In this document: piece by piece, positions 53,944 to 64,000 of the stretch
How the letters are laid out: each line of letters opens with the position of its first letter
Position numbering within the stretch: the stretch's first letter is position 1
DNA from: Distichodus sexfasciatus
Lineage: Eukaryota; Chordata; Actinopteri; Characiformes; Distichodontidae
DNA: 64,000 nt
Reading direction: 5' to 3'
NCBI GenBank assembly: GCA_032718565.1
Contig: JAVGVS010000159.1
Span: 907,401 to 971,400, forward strand
Notes under the pieces: generated by a model
Database searches by the model: none
What the model was told of the DNA's origin: nothing
Seen by the model: only the letters and a program-made list of their open reading frames with translations
Position numbers and translations under genes: made by a program

Positions 53944-54086
53944 TCTGTAAAGGAGCAGTGGGCAGCCTTTTGGCAGTGTGTGGGAACGGTACCTCGCTCA
54001 TGAGTACCTCAGTGGTGCATTTACCGGTCCGGGAGTTGTACTGGCAACCTTCCGATCACAGGACCATGACGCAACCAACTGCCCCA
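53944..54086 (-). repeat. SINE copy
   Basis: ctgtaaaggagcagtgggca ... ggtgcatttaccggtccggg ... accaactgcccc. Confidence 0.75.
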
Positions 54087-54099
54087 AGTTGTAAATTTT

Positions 54100-54330
54100 A
54101 GTGAAAGTGAGTGATTATGTATTTGTCATGGTGAACACACCACAGCACAGCACACAATGCACCACAACGAATTGTGACCTCTGCATTTGACCCATCCGTG
54201 AAGGAGCAGTGGACAGCTGACATAGGCAGCACCCCGGGAGCAGTGCTTGGGGACGGTACCTTGCTCACAAGTACCTCAATGGTACCCTTATCAGTTCGGG
54301 ATTCAAACCACAGAACTTCACAGAAATTCT
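54100..54330 (-). repeat. SINE copy, nearly full length
   Basis: aaagtgagtgattatgtatt ... gtgcaccacaacg-like ... cttgctcacaagtacctcaa ... ttcgggattcaaacc. Adjacent to the previous copy in the same orientation. Confidence 0.78.
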
Positions 54331-54735
54331 GCCCTTACTGTTACGAAAATGGTAGTTTTTTGTTGCAAAGCCAACACCCAGATTATTCCAAAAATGATCC
54401 CAGGAAACAAATCCAAAAATGACAGGAAAAATCTTGGGTCTCTTATGGGGCAAAATAGTTTTTGTTGTAGAGACACTGTTCATGGCTTAAAATTTTGACC
54501 TTGGCTATTGCATTTCATGTCAACCCTCTTGTCCTTGATGTGAGCTTAGTCTTAATAATCTCAAACTTTAACAGCAAGGTCAACTATAGTCATCTTCAAC
54601 TTGCTCAAACGTTCATCCCTTTCTATGTTTTACCACACAGTTTCTTCAGGAACTGCTCAGCTGGTTTTTACTGTTTGCTACCTTGATATTCTGGGACCAC
54701 TTGTTGGATAATGACAACATATCTCTCTTTTTTAG

Positions 54736-55782
54736 GAGTTGCCATGGATTCGGAGGACGAGCCCTTGTTGCTCCAGCCTACGTGGGACTTTGGTGAGTAC
54801 GAGGAACGAGATGATGAGGAGGACAAAGAAGAGGGCGATGGAGAGGTGGAAGGTGAAGGCAAGGATGAAGGTGGAGTGGACCGAGCCGGTAGAGGACTGT
54901 GGAGGGCAGTTGGGTGGATTTATACCACACCCTGGGCCAGTGGGGCAGTTTTGGCAGTGGGGTTTCTTCTCCCTCTCGCCCTTTCGGTGTATATGTTCCT
55001 CTACTGCGAGCCACTGGACATCGACCTCTCCTACAGTGCCTTCGAAGTCAGGAGCCATTCATCGGCTGAGCGATTCGACGCCCTTGCCATCGCCCTTAAG
55101 AGTCAGCTAGGATCCTGGGACCGGCACCGGCGCAACGCCGAAGGCTTCGATTTTGACTCCAACGCTCTTAGGGATCTCCTGTTGCTCAAACTTAACCGTC
55201 AAGGGATGGGTTTTGCTCAGGTGGACAATGAGACCAAAGCTACTTTGGATCCCTCAAATGGAGGAATTAAACCTCAAGAAGACAAGGACAAAACTGACAC
55301 TACAAGAGTCAAAAAGAATCCCGGTTTTGAGAAGAAAGACAATGTGGAAGTCTCCAAAACAGGATCCTGGTGGAACGAGACGCATTCCGGGCTATATCCG
55401 AATGTAAAATCCAAGGAAGGGATGGAAGCACTTTCAGAAGCAATCCCAAGCCTGGTGAGGAAACCGAGGTTTGTGGGCTATCCCTACCTGCAGACCCAAG
55501 CTTTGTGGAGGATGGAGCTGGTGTTTGTGGCTCAGGGTGACAAGGAAAGGAACATTTTCACCCCCGAGCGCCTTCGCACCATCCACCACGTGGAGCAGCT
55601 ACTCATGCGGCATCCGCAGTTCCAGCAGTTCTGTTGGAAACCTCTGGAAGTGTTGAGGGATCTGCCACTCGGCCCGTCCTACTGCTCCCCACCCAGCTCC
55701 CTCCTGTCCTACCTGTTCCCTAGTGAGAGGGCCGGCAAGATTTACTTTGACGGCATGGGACCGGACCTGGCCGACATCCGCG
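54736..55782 (+). CDS. disp3: disp3 exon 2 with start codon, first membrane helix and first loop
   Basis: Acceptor tctcttttttag, 8 nt of 5' UTR, ATG at 54744, 346 codons plus one base. The exon ends inside Gly of ADIRG at the donor gtatgt. It includes the acidic N-terminus, the helix with LAVGFLLPLALSVYMFLY, LDIDLSYSAFEVRSH, and RFDALAIALKSQLGSW. The middle (about residues 160-225) is Lys/Asp-rich, poorly conserved and probably disordered. Confidence 0.94.
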
Positions 55783-57888
55783 GTATGTCGTTTCTTAAAA
55801 TCGGAAATATACTTGTCCTAAGCTATCTGAAGAAAGTTGCGTTGTTAAGGTTTGTGCTGCTGTACGGGGCCGATATTAAAAAATAAAATCTCAGCCAACA
55901 TTTAGAATTTTACGAACACCAAACTCCCCTCTCTCGTCTTCTTCTTCTCGGAGCTTCACGCTGCACTCGTTTGTGAGTGTGGTGAGTGACAATAAGGCTT
56001 CAGCGTTGATTGGCTACTACTCGTGTGACATATAGCCAATCAGAGACTGTTGTGGGCGGGGCATTAAATGTAGCAGCCATTCGAGAGCAAACGGCACAGA
56101 GAGAAGAGACGGCAGTGGAGCCACAGTAGCGCACTTTGTAATTACTTAATATCGGTGATGGTCAAAATCTAACACCGATACAGACAATTGACAAAATGCC
56201 TAATATTGACACCCGATTATCCTCCGACCCTTAATTTGTAGTGTTAACTCTTTCCATCAGGGGTCAGTGTTGTGCCCGCAATCTGAAAATTTTTACATCC
56301 TCATCCTTTATCCCAAACGAAGACGTCTTTCGACGAAGATGTTTCAATCAGTTATTTCCAGTCGGTTTATTGGGCCTCGTTCTTTTTGTTAGTTTTCACT
56401 AAGATTCTGACGTTCACAAATGTTTTCTTATTAGAATTTGTTTCTACAACTGCATCATGAGTTGCAGTGAACTCTTTACGTTCGTAAAAACTGCCGAAGT
56501 GCACATTTCAAACTTTTGTTTATGAATGTTCCAGAGATCTGTCAAACTGAGCCTTTAAAAGAGTTCCAGGCTATTTAGACTTTCTGCAAGCACATGCAGA
56601 AAATATCTCACACTTTCCTCCTCCTTGGCATTCACAAACATTTCCTTCAGCAGAGCGCCGACTTGAAAGTCTTAAAAATCATAAAAGATGCAGGTGGTGG
56701 AGCACAAGCGCTTGAACCTTGTGTTGCAGTGTCGCTCAGCACTTTGTCATTGTTTATATCTGCCAGCAGTGTAAATATTCCGGCTATAAAGAAGTCAAGG
56801 ATTCTCAAAGCAGTCATTAGTGCGACTATTTATTAGACTTGTTGAGTTGAATTAGAGGCTTGTGGGTGTTTTAAAAGCCTCTCATCATGTCACATCGAGA
56901 TCTATAACGATACGGCTCAACAGCTTCCAGAATATTTCAGCAGCCCTGATATGTCACAAACAAGCTGTATTTACTGACAGTATATATGATTGCTGGAGTA
57001 AGACAACAATGAGGAAAATAACATTAAAATACATTATAATGTAATATAAAAAATAATTGTATCAAGTTTTATCAAATTAAAAGCACATACTGAATATAAA
57101 TAATATTCTCTGTTCATTTTGTTCTATTACAGATTTTTAAGACCATATATTACTTTTAAAAACATATGATGGAATATCAGCTGCTTATTATTTTTCCCCC
57201 TAATTATTTATGTCGTTAGGAGTCCTCACTGAGAATGCATATCATATATTGTTAGGATATTGTTTTAGAATATTGTTTTATTTCTAGAAGATAGAGGCAG
57301 TTTAGTGCCAAAATATCAAATAAAATATTTAATTAGAGTTCATTTTATTTTGGCACGCACAACGAAGAGAATTGTAATGTAATGTAATTATGATGTACTT
57401 GGTGTTCTTGCCAAAATCTCTAAATGAACATTTTATTCATATTTTTTAGCAAGTAGAACATGGACAATATTAATTATAATAATATTTATTTTATTAGAGG
57501 TTAAATCATTATGGTGTACTTGTGGTTGCCAAGATAAAATGAGTTGTACTTTGACAAGTATAACATAATGTGTTAATATTATTTTATTACAAGTTAAATA
57601 ACTATGACATACTCTGTATGCACTCTGTGAAAGATATCAAATCCAGCTCTTTTATTTGTCTTCATATTTTTCAACACATACAAAATAATGTTTTTTTTTA
57701 TTATTAGAGGTTCAATAATTATGATGTACTTGTACCTTGTAAAAATAAAATGACAAAACAAAAATGCTCACAAAATGAAAAATTAATGTTTGTTAAATGT
57801 TAATCGGTTGACAGTTTTATCAATTAGCTAATGAATCTGAGCCATTCTCCAGGATGTTTTGAGAAAAAGCGCTATATAAATGCAAGGA

Positions 57889-57932
<44 letters not shown>

Positions 57933-60900
57933 TATTATTACTAATTTAATAATAATAATAATAGCATATTATTATTATTATTATATTAATCTAATTTCCT
58001 CAGGAAAATCAGTTTAGGCATTTCATTTCATTCATTCATTCATTCATTTTCTGAACCGCTGTAATCCCAACTGGGGGCCGGACCCTATCCCGGCAACTTT
58101 CGGGCGCAAGGTGGGGACCAGCCCCGGGCAGGCACCAACACACCGCAGGGCATTTCATTTCTGTTAATTTGATTTATTTATTGATATTTCTTCTTCTCCA
58201 CGGCAGGTGCGCTGAGCCTGGCCATCACACACCCGCAGTTCTATTGGTACGTGGACGAGGCGTTGACCCCGGCCAGTCTGCACTCGTCCCTGCTGCGCAG
58301 CGAGATCCACTTTGGCGCCCCGCTGCCCTCCTTCTCCTCCCTGCAAGATCGTGCACATGAGCAGAGACGCCGCTTCCGCCGCTTCGTGGTCCAGTACGCG
58401 GACATCCTCGCGCGCCAGTCCACACGGTGAGGCACACGCTGTCTGCACTTCTACACAACATTTACATATCTATTCTATATCTAAAATCTAACAAAATAAA
58501 TATTAACACGTTATTTTTGTGATAAAAAATGTGATGACAAATGAAAAGTTCAGTTTGACATTTTTGCAAGGACAACATACAAGTATATTATAGTTATTTA
58601 ACCTGTGATAAAACAATATTAATAGTTCGTTATACTTGCCCAAATACTGTTTTATCTTGGAAAGCACAAGGAGGACACCATAATTATTTGACCTCTAAAA
58701 AATAAATATTAATATAATTCATATTTTTTATGCTGCACTTTCAAAAAAATGTGAACTTTAACAAACTGTGCAAACGGATATTTTGGCAAGAACAAGAAGT
58801 ACGTCATAATTATGTAACCTGTAATAAAATAATATTGATAGATTAATGTTCTCTGTGTTGGGCAAAATAAAATAAATTATTTAAATAATAATGGAAAGAA
58901 AATAAATTTTTGTGTAGACATACTTTAGAAATTAAAAAAACAATAAATTAATCATTGTATTAATTAGTTAAACAATAATAATGTACTTGTTGTGCTAGTA
59001 TAAATATAAAGAGTACATACTGTATTTCTATATTATAATATATAGAAATAACATATTTATACTAATTTTTTTCAAATCTACTTTATTAAGGCCTTTATAT
59101 CTTTATGGACGTCATGGCAACTCCTGGTCATTCACGTTTAATTACTGATCCGTCTTCTGCCACTGCCAACAGATTTGTGCCTTTAGAGTTTACTCAGAGT
59201 CCTCTCATCGCTTCTTGGCTAACTGATCCAATGTGAATTGGCACCTTGGGTAATGATGTGTGTTTGCCAGTGCCAGCGATAAGCGCCAGTCACTTGGCAA
59301 TAGGCATCTAATCTTGGCGCTTAGTGTTAGTCATTTTGCAAATAAAGTGCTTGGGGGGGAAATGGACGCACTTCTGAAAGAGTGTTTTAGACACTATGAT
59401 AAATCTAAAATCTAGCTAATGAAAGTCATGAAATCTAGACCATGCATATGTAGGCATCGAACGTCCTCCTTTACAGGGGTGTGTTTCCCAAAAGCAACCA
59501 ACATGGTGTACATTAGCAACTAACATAGTGTACATTAGCAACTAACATAGTGTACATTAGCAACTAACAGTGTACATTAGCAATTAACATAGTGTACATT
59601 AGCAACTAACATAGTGTACATTAGCAACTAACATAGTGCACATTAGCAACTAACAGTGTACATTAACAAGTAACATAGTGTATATTAACTAACATAGTGT
59701 ACATTAGCAATCAACATAGTTTGCATTAGCAACTAACATAGTGCTCATTAGCAACTAACAGTGTACATTAACAAGTAACATAGTGTACATTAGCAATTAA
59801 CATAGTGTACATTAACAATCGATCAATTGTATTGGTGTAGAATGATGTATCGTTACCCTCCTACTATATATTTTTGTTAACAATGTAGCATTACACCGCG
59901 CTGCATCGCTGTTTGTTAAATAAAACAGTTACAGGAAAAGCTATAGGTTTTAAAAGTAGCTTTGTCACTGATAAAAGTAGTTATTTGTCACTAATAAAAG
60001 TAGTTATTTTAGTAGTGTTTCTCATTTTATCTAGCTACTCCCCAACACTGTCATTGCTACAGAACAGTGAAATTCAGAGCCTGAAACCAAAATCTGCCGA
60101 CTTTAAATTCTGCGTTATCTTGCGGATGACATTGCTGCTAGTTGTGAATAAGAAACCAGATAAAACAGCAGCATCGCTGTAGTCATCGTGTAATTACTGT
60201 TTTAAGATTAGTTCATTCCACACACTGATGCAATTAAGATAATCCTCACATTCTTCTGATTTATCGTAATATTTTCCTCACTTCTAATCTTCTCTGTTCA
60301 GTCTGTGTAACTCTCCTCCTTCCCTTCATAACATCCTTTTGGATCAGGCTCTGTGCTCCTCTTTCTGATTCTCTGTTTATGTTTCTCATTTTTCCTCCAT
60401 CATCCCTTTATCCATTCCACCTGCTCGTCTGTTTTCTTTCCGCTCCCTCGCTCTCGCTTTCCCAGCAAGGTGAAGGTGTCGTTCGATGATACAGATCTTT
60501 TTGATGCCGAGTTGTGACAATACTTTAGGTCGATACGAGCTAATTGCGTTTTATTAGTAGCTGTGTTTATAAAAGTCAATAAATGCCAGATCTTTCCCCA
60601 TAATTTGGACATTATGATGTAATTATGACATCATTTGGTGTCTCTTTTTTTAACATCAAGAAAAATGTAATTGCAAGGTTTGTCCACCAGAGGGCACACT
60701 GCAAATCCACTGTTGATTTTTCTGTGTTTTTATGCATTTCTGATCATCTCATTAAAACCTGTATTTATTATAACTTCAGTATCATTTATTAAACATGCTA
60801 TTCATAAAAGGTTTACTTTTAAACTGCGTTTTAAAATTTAAATTTATTCTTTTTCAAAATTGTTCCTTTTCTTTCCATTTTTCCTTGTCTCCCTCCTCCC

Positions 60901-62160
60901 TTGCTCCCTCTTCCTCAGTAAGGTGAAGGTGCTGTACGGTGGTACAGAGCTTTTCGACGCAGAGGTCAGGAGGACGTTCCACAGCGACATGTTGCTGGCC
61001 TTGTTTAGCGGCGCCTGCATCACCGTGCTGGTTTACGTCCTCACCTCCTTCTCGTGTAAGCCTAAGTGGCTCACTTTGCACGCCCTGTTTAATCCAGCGT
61101 GGCTTTTGTTTGATGAAAACACGTCTTTGTCTGTGTCTCGTTTCATTTCGGGTGGATTACTCACCATCTCCTTTGTGCCTCTAATGTGCCAGAGTGGAAC
61201 CCTATTGTTTCAGCATTGCCGCTATTAGAGGCATTGGAAATGAGTGACACATATGCTTTATAAAAGACCTCAATCGGTTACACAATGTCCTCTTTACTGT
61301 TGATGGTCGTCCATAACCCATGCAAAGCATTTGCTATTTTGTTGTCTAGTCGCTACAGAACGGCATTGCATTCACCGAAGAAAAAAATATTTTGGACGCC
61401 TTATCACATATCTATTACATACTTGATGTAATTACAAGAAACAGTCTGGTAATTATGAGATGAGGATCTTGCAATTAATCGAAAAGTAGTAAAGTAAAGT
61501 AAAGTAAAGTATAGTAAAGATTCCGTAATTACATGTAAAGACCTCGTAATTACAAGTAAAGATTTCATAATTACAAGAAAAGATTTCTTAATTACAAGAT
61601 GATCTCATAATTACAAGAAAAGATTTTGTACTTACAAGACAAGGATCTCATAATTATAGGTAAAGAGTCCATAATTACATGTAAAAATCTTGTAATTACA
61701 AGTAAAGATTTCTTAATTACAAGATGATCTCAATTACAAGATTTTGTAATTTCATGTAAAGATCTTGTAATTACTAGAAAAGATCTCGTTATTACAAGGT
61801 GAGGATATCGCAATTACAAGTAAAGCTCATGTAATTACGACAAATTATTTTGTAGGGTAAAGATCTCGTAATTATGAGATGATTACAAGTAATTACTAGA
61901 ACAGCTCTCATAATTGCATGATTTCATGATTATGAGGAAAGTTCTTGTAATTGTGATCTCTTCTCCCTCCTCTTGTTGAAAAATTCACCTTTAGTTAATT
62001 ATGTGAAATATCTTTTGTTATTTAGTGTTTCTGACCTTCTTCGGCTTGGCGAGTATCGGCCTGAGCTGCCTGGTGGCGTTGTTCCTCTATCACGTTGTGT
62101 TTGGGGTGAAGTACCTGGGCATCCTCAACGGCGTTGCAGCCTTCGTTATCATCGGGATCG
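54736..62160 (+). CDS. disp3: Dispatched homolog 3 (PTCHD2), N-terminal part, 4 exons in window
   Basis: DISP3 is a multi-pass membrane protein of the Patched/Dispatched (RND-like) family with a sterol-sensing domain, linked in mammals to cholesterol homeostasis and neural cell proliferation. Coding exons: 54744-55782, 58207-58426, 60919-61055 and 62026-62160, joined in frame. The start is MDSEDEPLL in a strong context (gttgccATGG), eight bases after an acceptor. Residues 14-50 are very acidic. A first membrane helix lies at about 65-87, followed by a large lumenal/extracellular loop with two NxT sites (VDNETKA, WNETHS) and conserved blocks ERNIFTPERL, FCWKPLEVL, KIYFDGMGPDLADIRG. Exon 4 holds the second helix, and exon 5 begins the sterol-sensing domain (LGILNGVAAFVIIGIG). 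The VDD-containing next exon is outside the window. Identification rests on several diagnostic blocks. Confidence 0.93.
55861..56236 (+). mobile_element. TAGAGGTCGACCGAT-family element, uninterrupted copy
   Basis: 'aatttagaattttacgaaca', 'cttcacgctgcactcg', 'gagtgtggtgagtgacaata' and 'gagagaagagacggcagtgg' match the 8735-9902 copy but lack the TAGGGCCC insertion, so this shows the empty site. The 5' end is eroded. Confidence 0.75.
57470..57620 (+). repeat. Upstream arm of an inverted repeat around disp3 exon 3
   Basis: 'aaatcattatggtgtacttg', 'ttgccaagataaaatgag' and 'acaagtataacataatg' are the reverse complement of text at 58575-58720. A second pair lies outside (about 57355-57420 against 58775-58870). 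Confidence 0.8.
57890..57985 (+). repeat. (AAT)n / (ATT)n microsatellite
   Basis: ataataataataataataat followed by attattatta, self-complementary. Confidence 0.95.
58025..58150 (+). repeat. (CATT)n then LINE-tail-like sequence
   Basis: cattcattcattcattttct, aaccgctgtaatcccaact and ggaccctatcccggcaac resemble the 3' tail of a common fish LINE. The fragment is only about 125 bp and the family name is uncertain. Confidence 0.5.
58207..58426 (+). CDS. disp3: disp3 exon 3
   Basis: Completes Gly and encodes ALSLAITHPQFYWYVDEALT to VVQYADILARQSTR (split Arg codon). Acceptor ccacggcag, donor gtgagg. GC-rich in strong contrast to the AT-rich introns on both sides. THPQFYWYVDE is diagnostic of DISP3. 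Confidence 0.94.
58575..58720 (-). repeat. Downstream arm of the inverted repeat around exon 3
   Basis: 'acttgcccaaatactgtttt', 'atcttggaaagcacaaggag' and 'caccataattatttgacctc'. In reverse complement it matches 57470-57620. Confidence 0.8.
59500..59820 (+). repeat. 22 bp minisatellite AACTAACATAGTGTACATTAGC
   Basis: About 14 units of 'taacatagtgtacattagca'-type sequence with some 20 bp variants lacking 'at'. Likely variable in copy number. Confidence 0.93.
60466..60517 (+). pseudogene. Decayed duplicate of the start of disp3 exon 4
   Basis: After a good acceptor (ctcgctttcccag) the text reads like exon 4: KVKVSFDDTDLFDAEL then TGA (60515-60517). The true exon (60919) reads KVKVLYGGTELFDAEV. 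The upstream pyrimidine tract is also similar. If spliced in frame it would truncate the protein; it probably remains silent. Confidence 0.7.
60919..61055 (+). CDS. disp3: disp3 exon 4, second membrane helix
   Basis: Acceptor ttcctcag, then (R)KVKVLYGGTELFDAEVRRTF followed by the hydrophobic segment LLALFSGACITVLVYVLTSF. The donor is taken as tcgt/gtaagc. Continuing to exon 5 this gives S-L-F-L-T-F-F-G, in agreement with the family apart from Leu replacing Val. Confidence 0.9.
61056..62025. other. disp3 intron 4, degenerate TAATTACAAG repeats
   Basis: 61430-61960 is built from imperfect units like 'ataattacaagaaaagattt' of about 20-25 bp. 61494-61515 is a small AAAGT run. No coding exon. Confidence 0.75.
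62026..62160 (+). CDS. disp3: disp3 exon 5, start of sterol-sensing domain
   Basis: Acceptor gttatttag, then FLTFFGLASIGLSCLVALFL and GVKYLGILNGVAAFVIIGI plus the first base of Gly. Donor gtgagt. Two hydrophobic helices. The following exon (GVDD) is not in the window. Confidence 0.94.
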
Positions 62161-62814
62161 GTGAGTGTTGATCAGATAAATACTAATACAGTGTTACTGT
62201 GGAAGAGAACGTCCTCCAGGTGGCAGTGTTGGGAAATTTACTTTTAAACAATAGCTTTTCAAGCTATAAGCTACTTGGCATTAAAGGTAGTTAAGCTACA
62301 GCCAAGCTAATGTTTTAATGTAGTAGTTAGCTAAAATAGTAGCTACAAAAAAAGGTAGCTAAACTTCATCCAAGCTGTTTCTCCAACTCCATCTCGCAGC
62401 TGGCATGGTAGCGTATCACATACAGTATTTACTAGATATTTTCAGTGTTTATTCCTGACGCGAGTTCATCAAATTTATTGTGACAATGCTCTGAGTCATG
62501 TGTGGGGGATTGTGAGAAATGTAAAAAAAAGAGAAAATATATATTGTGTGTGTATATATATATACACAGTATATCAAATATATATCGTGATGTAGCTTAA
62601 AAATACTGTGATATTATTTTTAGGCCATATCGCCCAGGCTTAATACTGTATATCTCTGCCGATATCAAAAAGTCTGCTATGATATGATTTCTATTTGACT
62701 CAGTTCAGGAGCCAGTGATCAATATGAGAATATCATAAAATGATTTAACACTTCCATTCGTATCAAATCACAAAAAGCAACTAAAATATCGTTGGACATT
62801 TTTGAGTTCAAGTA

Positions 62815-63009
62815 GACATTTGAATGATTTTTCTGTCATTGTGAACACACCACAGCACAGCACACAGGGCCCACGAAATGTGATTTCTGCATTTGACCCA
62901 TGTCTGAATGAGCGGAGTACCTCAGTGGTACCTTTACCGATCCGGGACTTGAACCGACGACCTTCTAATCACAGGGCCAACTTCCTAACCGTTACACTAC
63001 CAACTGCCC
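62815..63009 (-). repeat. SINE copy
   Basis: ttgtgaacacaccacagcac ... gcatttgacccatgtctgaa ... ggtacctttaccgatccggg ... gttacactaccaactgccc. Confidence 0.8.
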
Positions 63010-63075
63010 TAACATAAAATGAAAACCAATCTTCTCTTTTAATAAAAACACACTTCCTGTTTAATGTTAATGATG

Positions 63076-63253
63076 TTGGTAGCGTAACGGTTAGAGCGGT
63101 CAATCAGTGATGAGAAGGTTGTCAGTAAAGGTACTCATGACATGGGTACTGTCCCCAGGCACTACTCCCCTAGAGCTGCCCACTGCCCCGTCACGGATAG
63201 GTCAAAATGGGTCAGATTTCGTTCACAATGACAATCACTCGCACACTAAGTAG
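63076..63253 (+). repeat. SINE copy, opposite orientation to 62815-63009
   Basis: gtagcgtaacggttagagcg ... gggtactgtccccaggcact ... aaatgggtcagatttcgttc. With the preceding copy it forms an inverted pair 66 bp apart. Confidence 0.78.
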
Positions 63254-64000
63254 AAGTGTCTCGAGTGACCACTTGTCTGGTCGATGTTTTCATTTTGGAT
63301 CAATGATGTGAATGTTGAATCAATGTGTTGATGGACTTTGATGTATCGTTACACCTCTAGTATCTTAGGTAGGCTTTTTTGAAGAATCTATTCCTGGATG
63401 ATGCTTTGTGAACAGAAGGAGAGCTGAATCAGGAGCAACGTGCCAGTGTGCCGAGGGTGATATCCACATGGAGCGATAACTCACTGGTGCATCGAATTCC
63501 CCTTAATTCACTTGCACGGATCAATTGGTCGAGGTTCCAAATTTACCCAGCAATTGTCAGTTCAGTTCAGCAAGGCTTCTGTCATGTTTCATGGACTGGT
63601 CCAATGAGATTTTCTCAGTTATATGAGCAGTGACCATTTGTTTGAGGAAAAAGATGAGCAGTGAGCTGGAAAGGGCTTCTAATAGGGATAGATTTAAGTC
63701 TTTAAGGGTTTATTCTTTTCCGTTTAAGTCTTGATGCAGATGGAAGCTGGAGCTCTGTTTTTGCCTCCCCTCAAACTACATTGCCAATAATTACGAGGAA
63801 AACACGGTTAAATGGCAGCGTGACAACAGCTTGCGTTACAGCAGCTAGCGCCTGCCGTTCCGAAATGCAATTACCCTCAACAAGAGAAAGTGTGATTACA
63901 GCTCGATGGACCCCGTCCCAAGACTTCGTCTCCATTTACCAGCAGCTAGCAGAGAAGACTTGATGCTCTTACTTGACCGGTCCCTCCAGGATTTCACGGG

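Larger units (their letters stand above)
31040..54735 (+). other. disp3: Proposed disp3 intron 1 (23.7 kb)
   Basis: Runs from gtaagag to the acceptor tctcttttttag. It contains several mobile elements, two large purine/pyrimidine blocks, a 1.06 kb minisatellite, tetranucleotide arrays and a few non-repetitive patches. No other convincing gene was found on either strand inside it. Confidence 0.5.
56237..58020. other. disp3 intron 2, AT-rich with TTATGRTGTACTTG repeats and (AAT)n
   Basis: No second exon candidate was found. 57355-57760 holds imperfect repeats of 'aattatgatgtacttggtgt', some inverted relative to those in intron 3 (58560-58880). (AAT)n occupies 57890-57985. Confidence 0.55.
58427..60918. 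other. disp3 intron 3: inverted repeat arm, minisatellite, decayed exon copy
   Basis: Contains the inverted arm (58575-58720), AT-rich DNA (58700-59100), the 22 bp minisatellite (59500-59820), a terminal transposon piece (59820-59862, gatgtatcgttaccctcct) and the degraded exon 4 copy (60466-60517). Confidence 0.6.
62161..64000. other. disp3 intron 5 (partial): hAT-like remnants and SINEs
   Basis: 62225-62420: 'tgttgggaaatttactttta', 'caagctataagctacttggc', a common fish hAT-like family. 62550-62640: gatatcg-type fragment. SINEs at 62815-63009 and 63076-63253. 63300-63360 ends tgatgtatcgttacacctcta, one terminus of another family. From 63370 on nothing is recognised. Confidence 0.6.

Noticed and set aside
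59500..59820. CRISPR-like array (22 bp repeats)
   Set aside because: Units are contiguous without spacers and the genome is eukaryotic; it is a minisatellite.
63781..63963. disp3 next exon near the window end
   Set aside because: The expected continuation (Gly-Val-Asp-Asp and following sterol-sensing helices) is not found in any frame from 62161 to 64000.

Overview
This window is vertebrate nuclear DNA, most probably from a ray-finned (teleost) fish. The evidence is split genes with GT-AG introns, very dense CA/GT, CT, GATA and GACA microsatellites, many hAT-like and Tc1-like DNA transposon remnants, and a tRNA-derived SINE. There are no bacterial operons, no CRISPR array, no rRNA and no stand-alone tRNA gene. 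I cannot name the species from the sequence.

Two protein genes lie on the + strand. Positions 89-12904 hold the last twelve coding exons of a dynamin-1-like (DRP1/DNM1L) GTPase, from the G3 region of the GTPase domain to the terminal Trp and stop. The 5' exons are outside the window. Compared with the highly conserved vertebrate DRP1 it is noticeably divergent, has an unusually short variable domain, and reads SKLD instead of TKLD at the G4 motif. It may be a duplicate (paralogue), not the standard copy. The second gene is disp3 (dispatched homolog 3, PTCHD2). Its first coding exon starts at 54744, followed by exons at 58207-58426, 60919-61055 and 62026-62160; the rest lies beyond the window. 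A probable non-coding first exon ends at a consensus donor at 31039/31040, which gives a 23.7 kb first intron.

The introns, the intergenic gap (12905 to about 30.7 kb) and disp3 intron 1 are a mosaic of mobile-element debris. Several insertions are dated relative to one another by nesting: MITEs inside hAT-like elements, and hAT elements inside SINEs. Six have readable target-site duplications. Low-complexity blocks dominate 29.9-33.7 kb and 42.2-44.9 kb (polypurine/polypyrimidine tracts and a 1.06 kb GTGA minisatellite with a 73+65 bp dimer) and 50.4-51.1 kb (CTGT/CTAT). A few non-repetitive intronic stretches with homeodomain-like and E-box sites could be conserved enhancers, but that needs cross-species alignment.

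No new defence or gene-transfer system is visible. The most interesting points are the divergent short DRP1, a decayed duplicate of disp3 exon 4 with an in-frame stop, long inverted repeats flanking disp3 exon 3, a transposon family with 6 bp target duplications, and the higher-order minisatellite.
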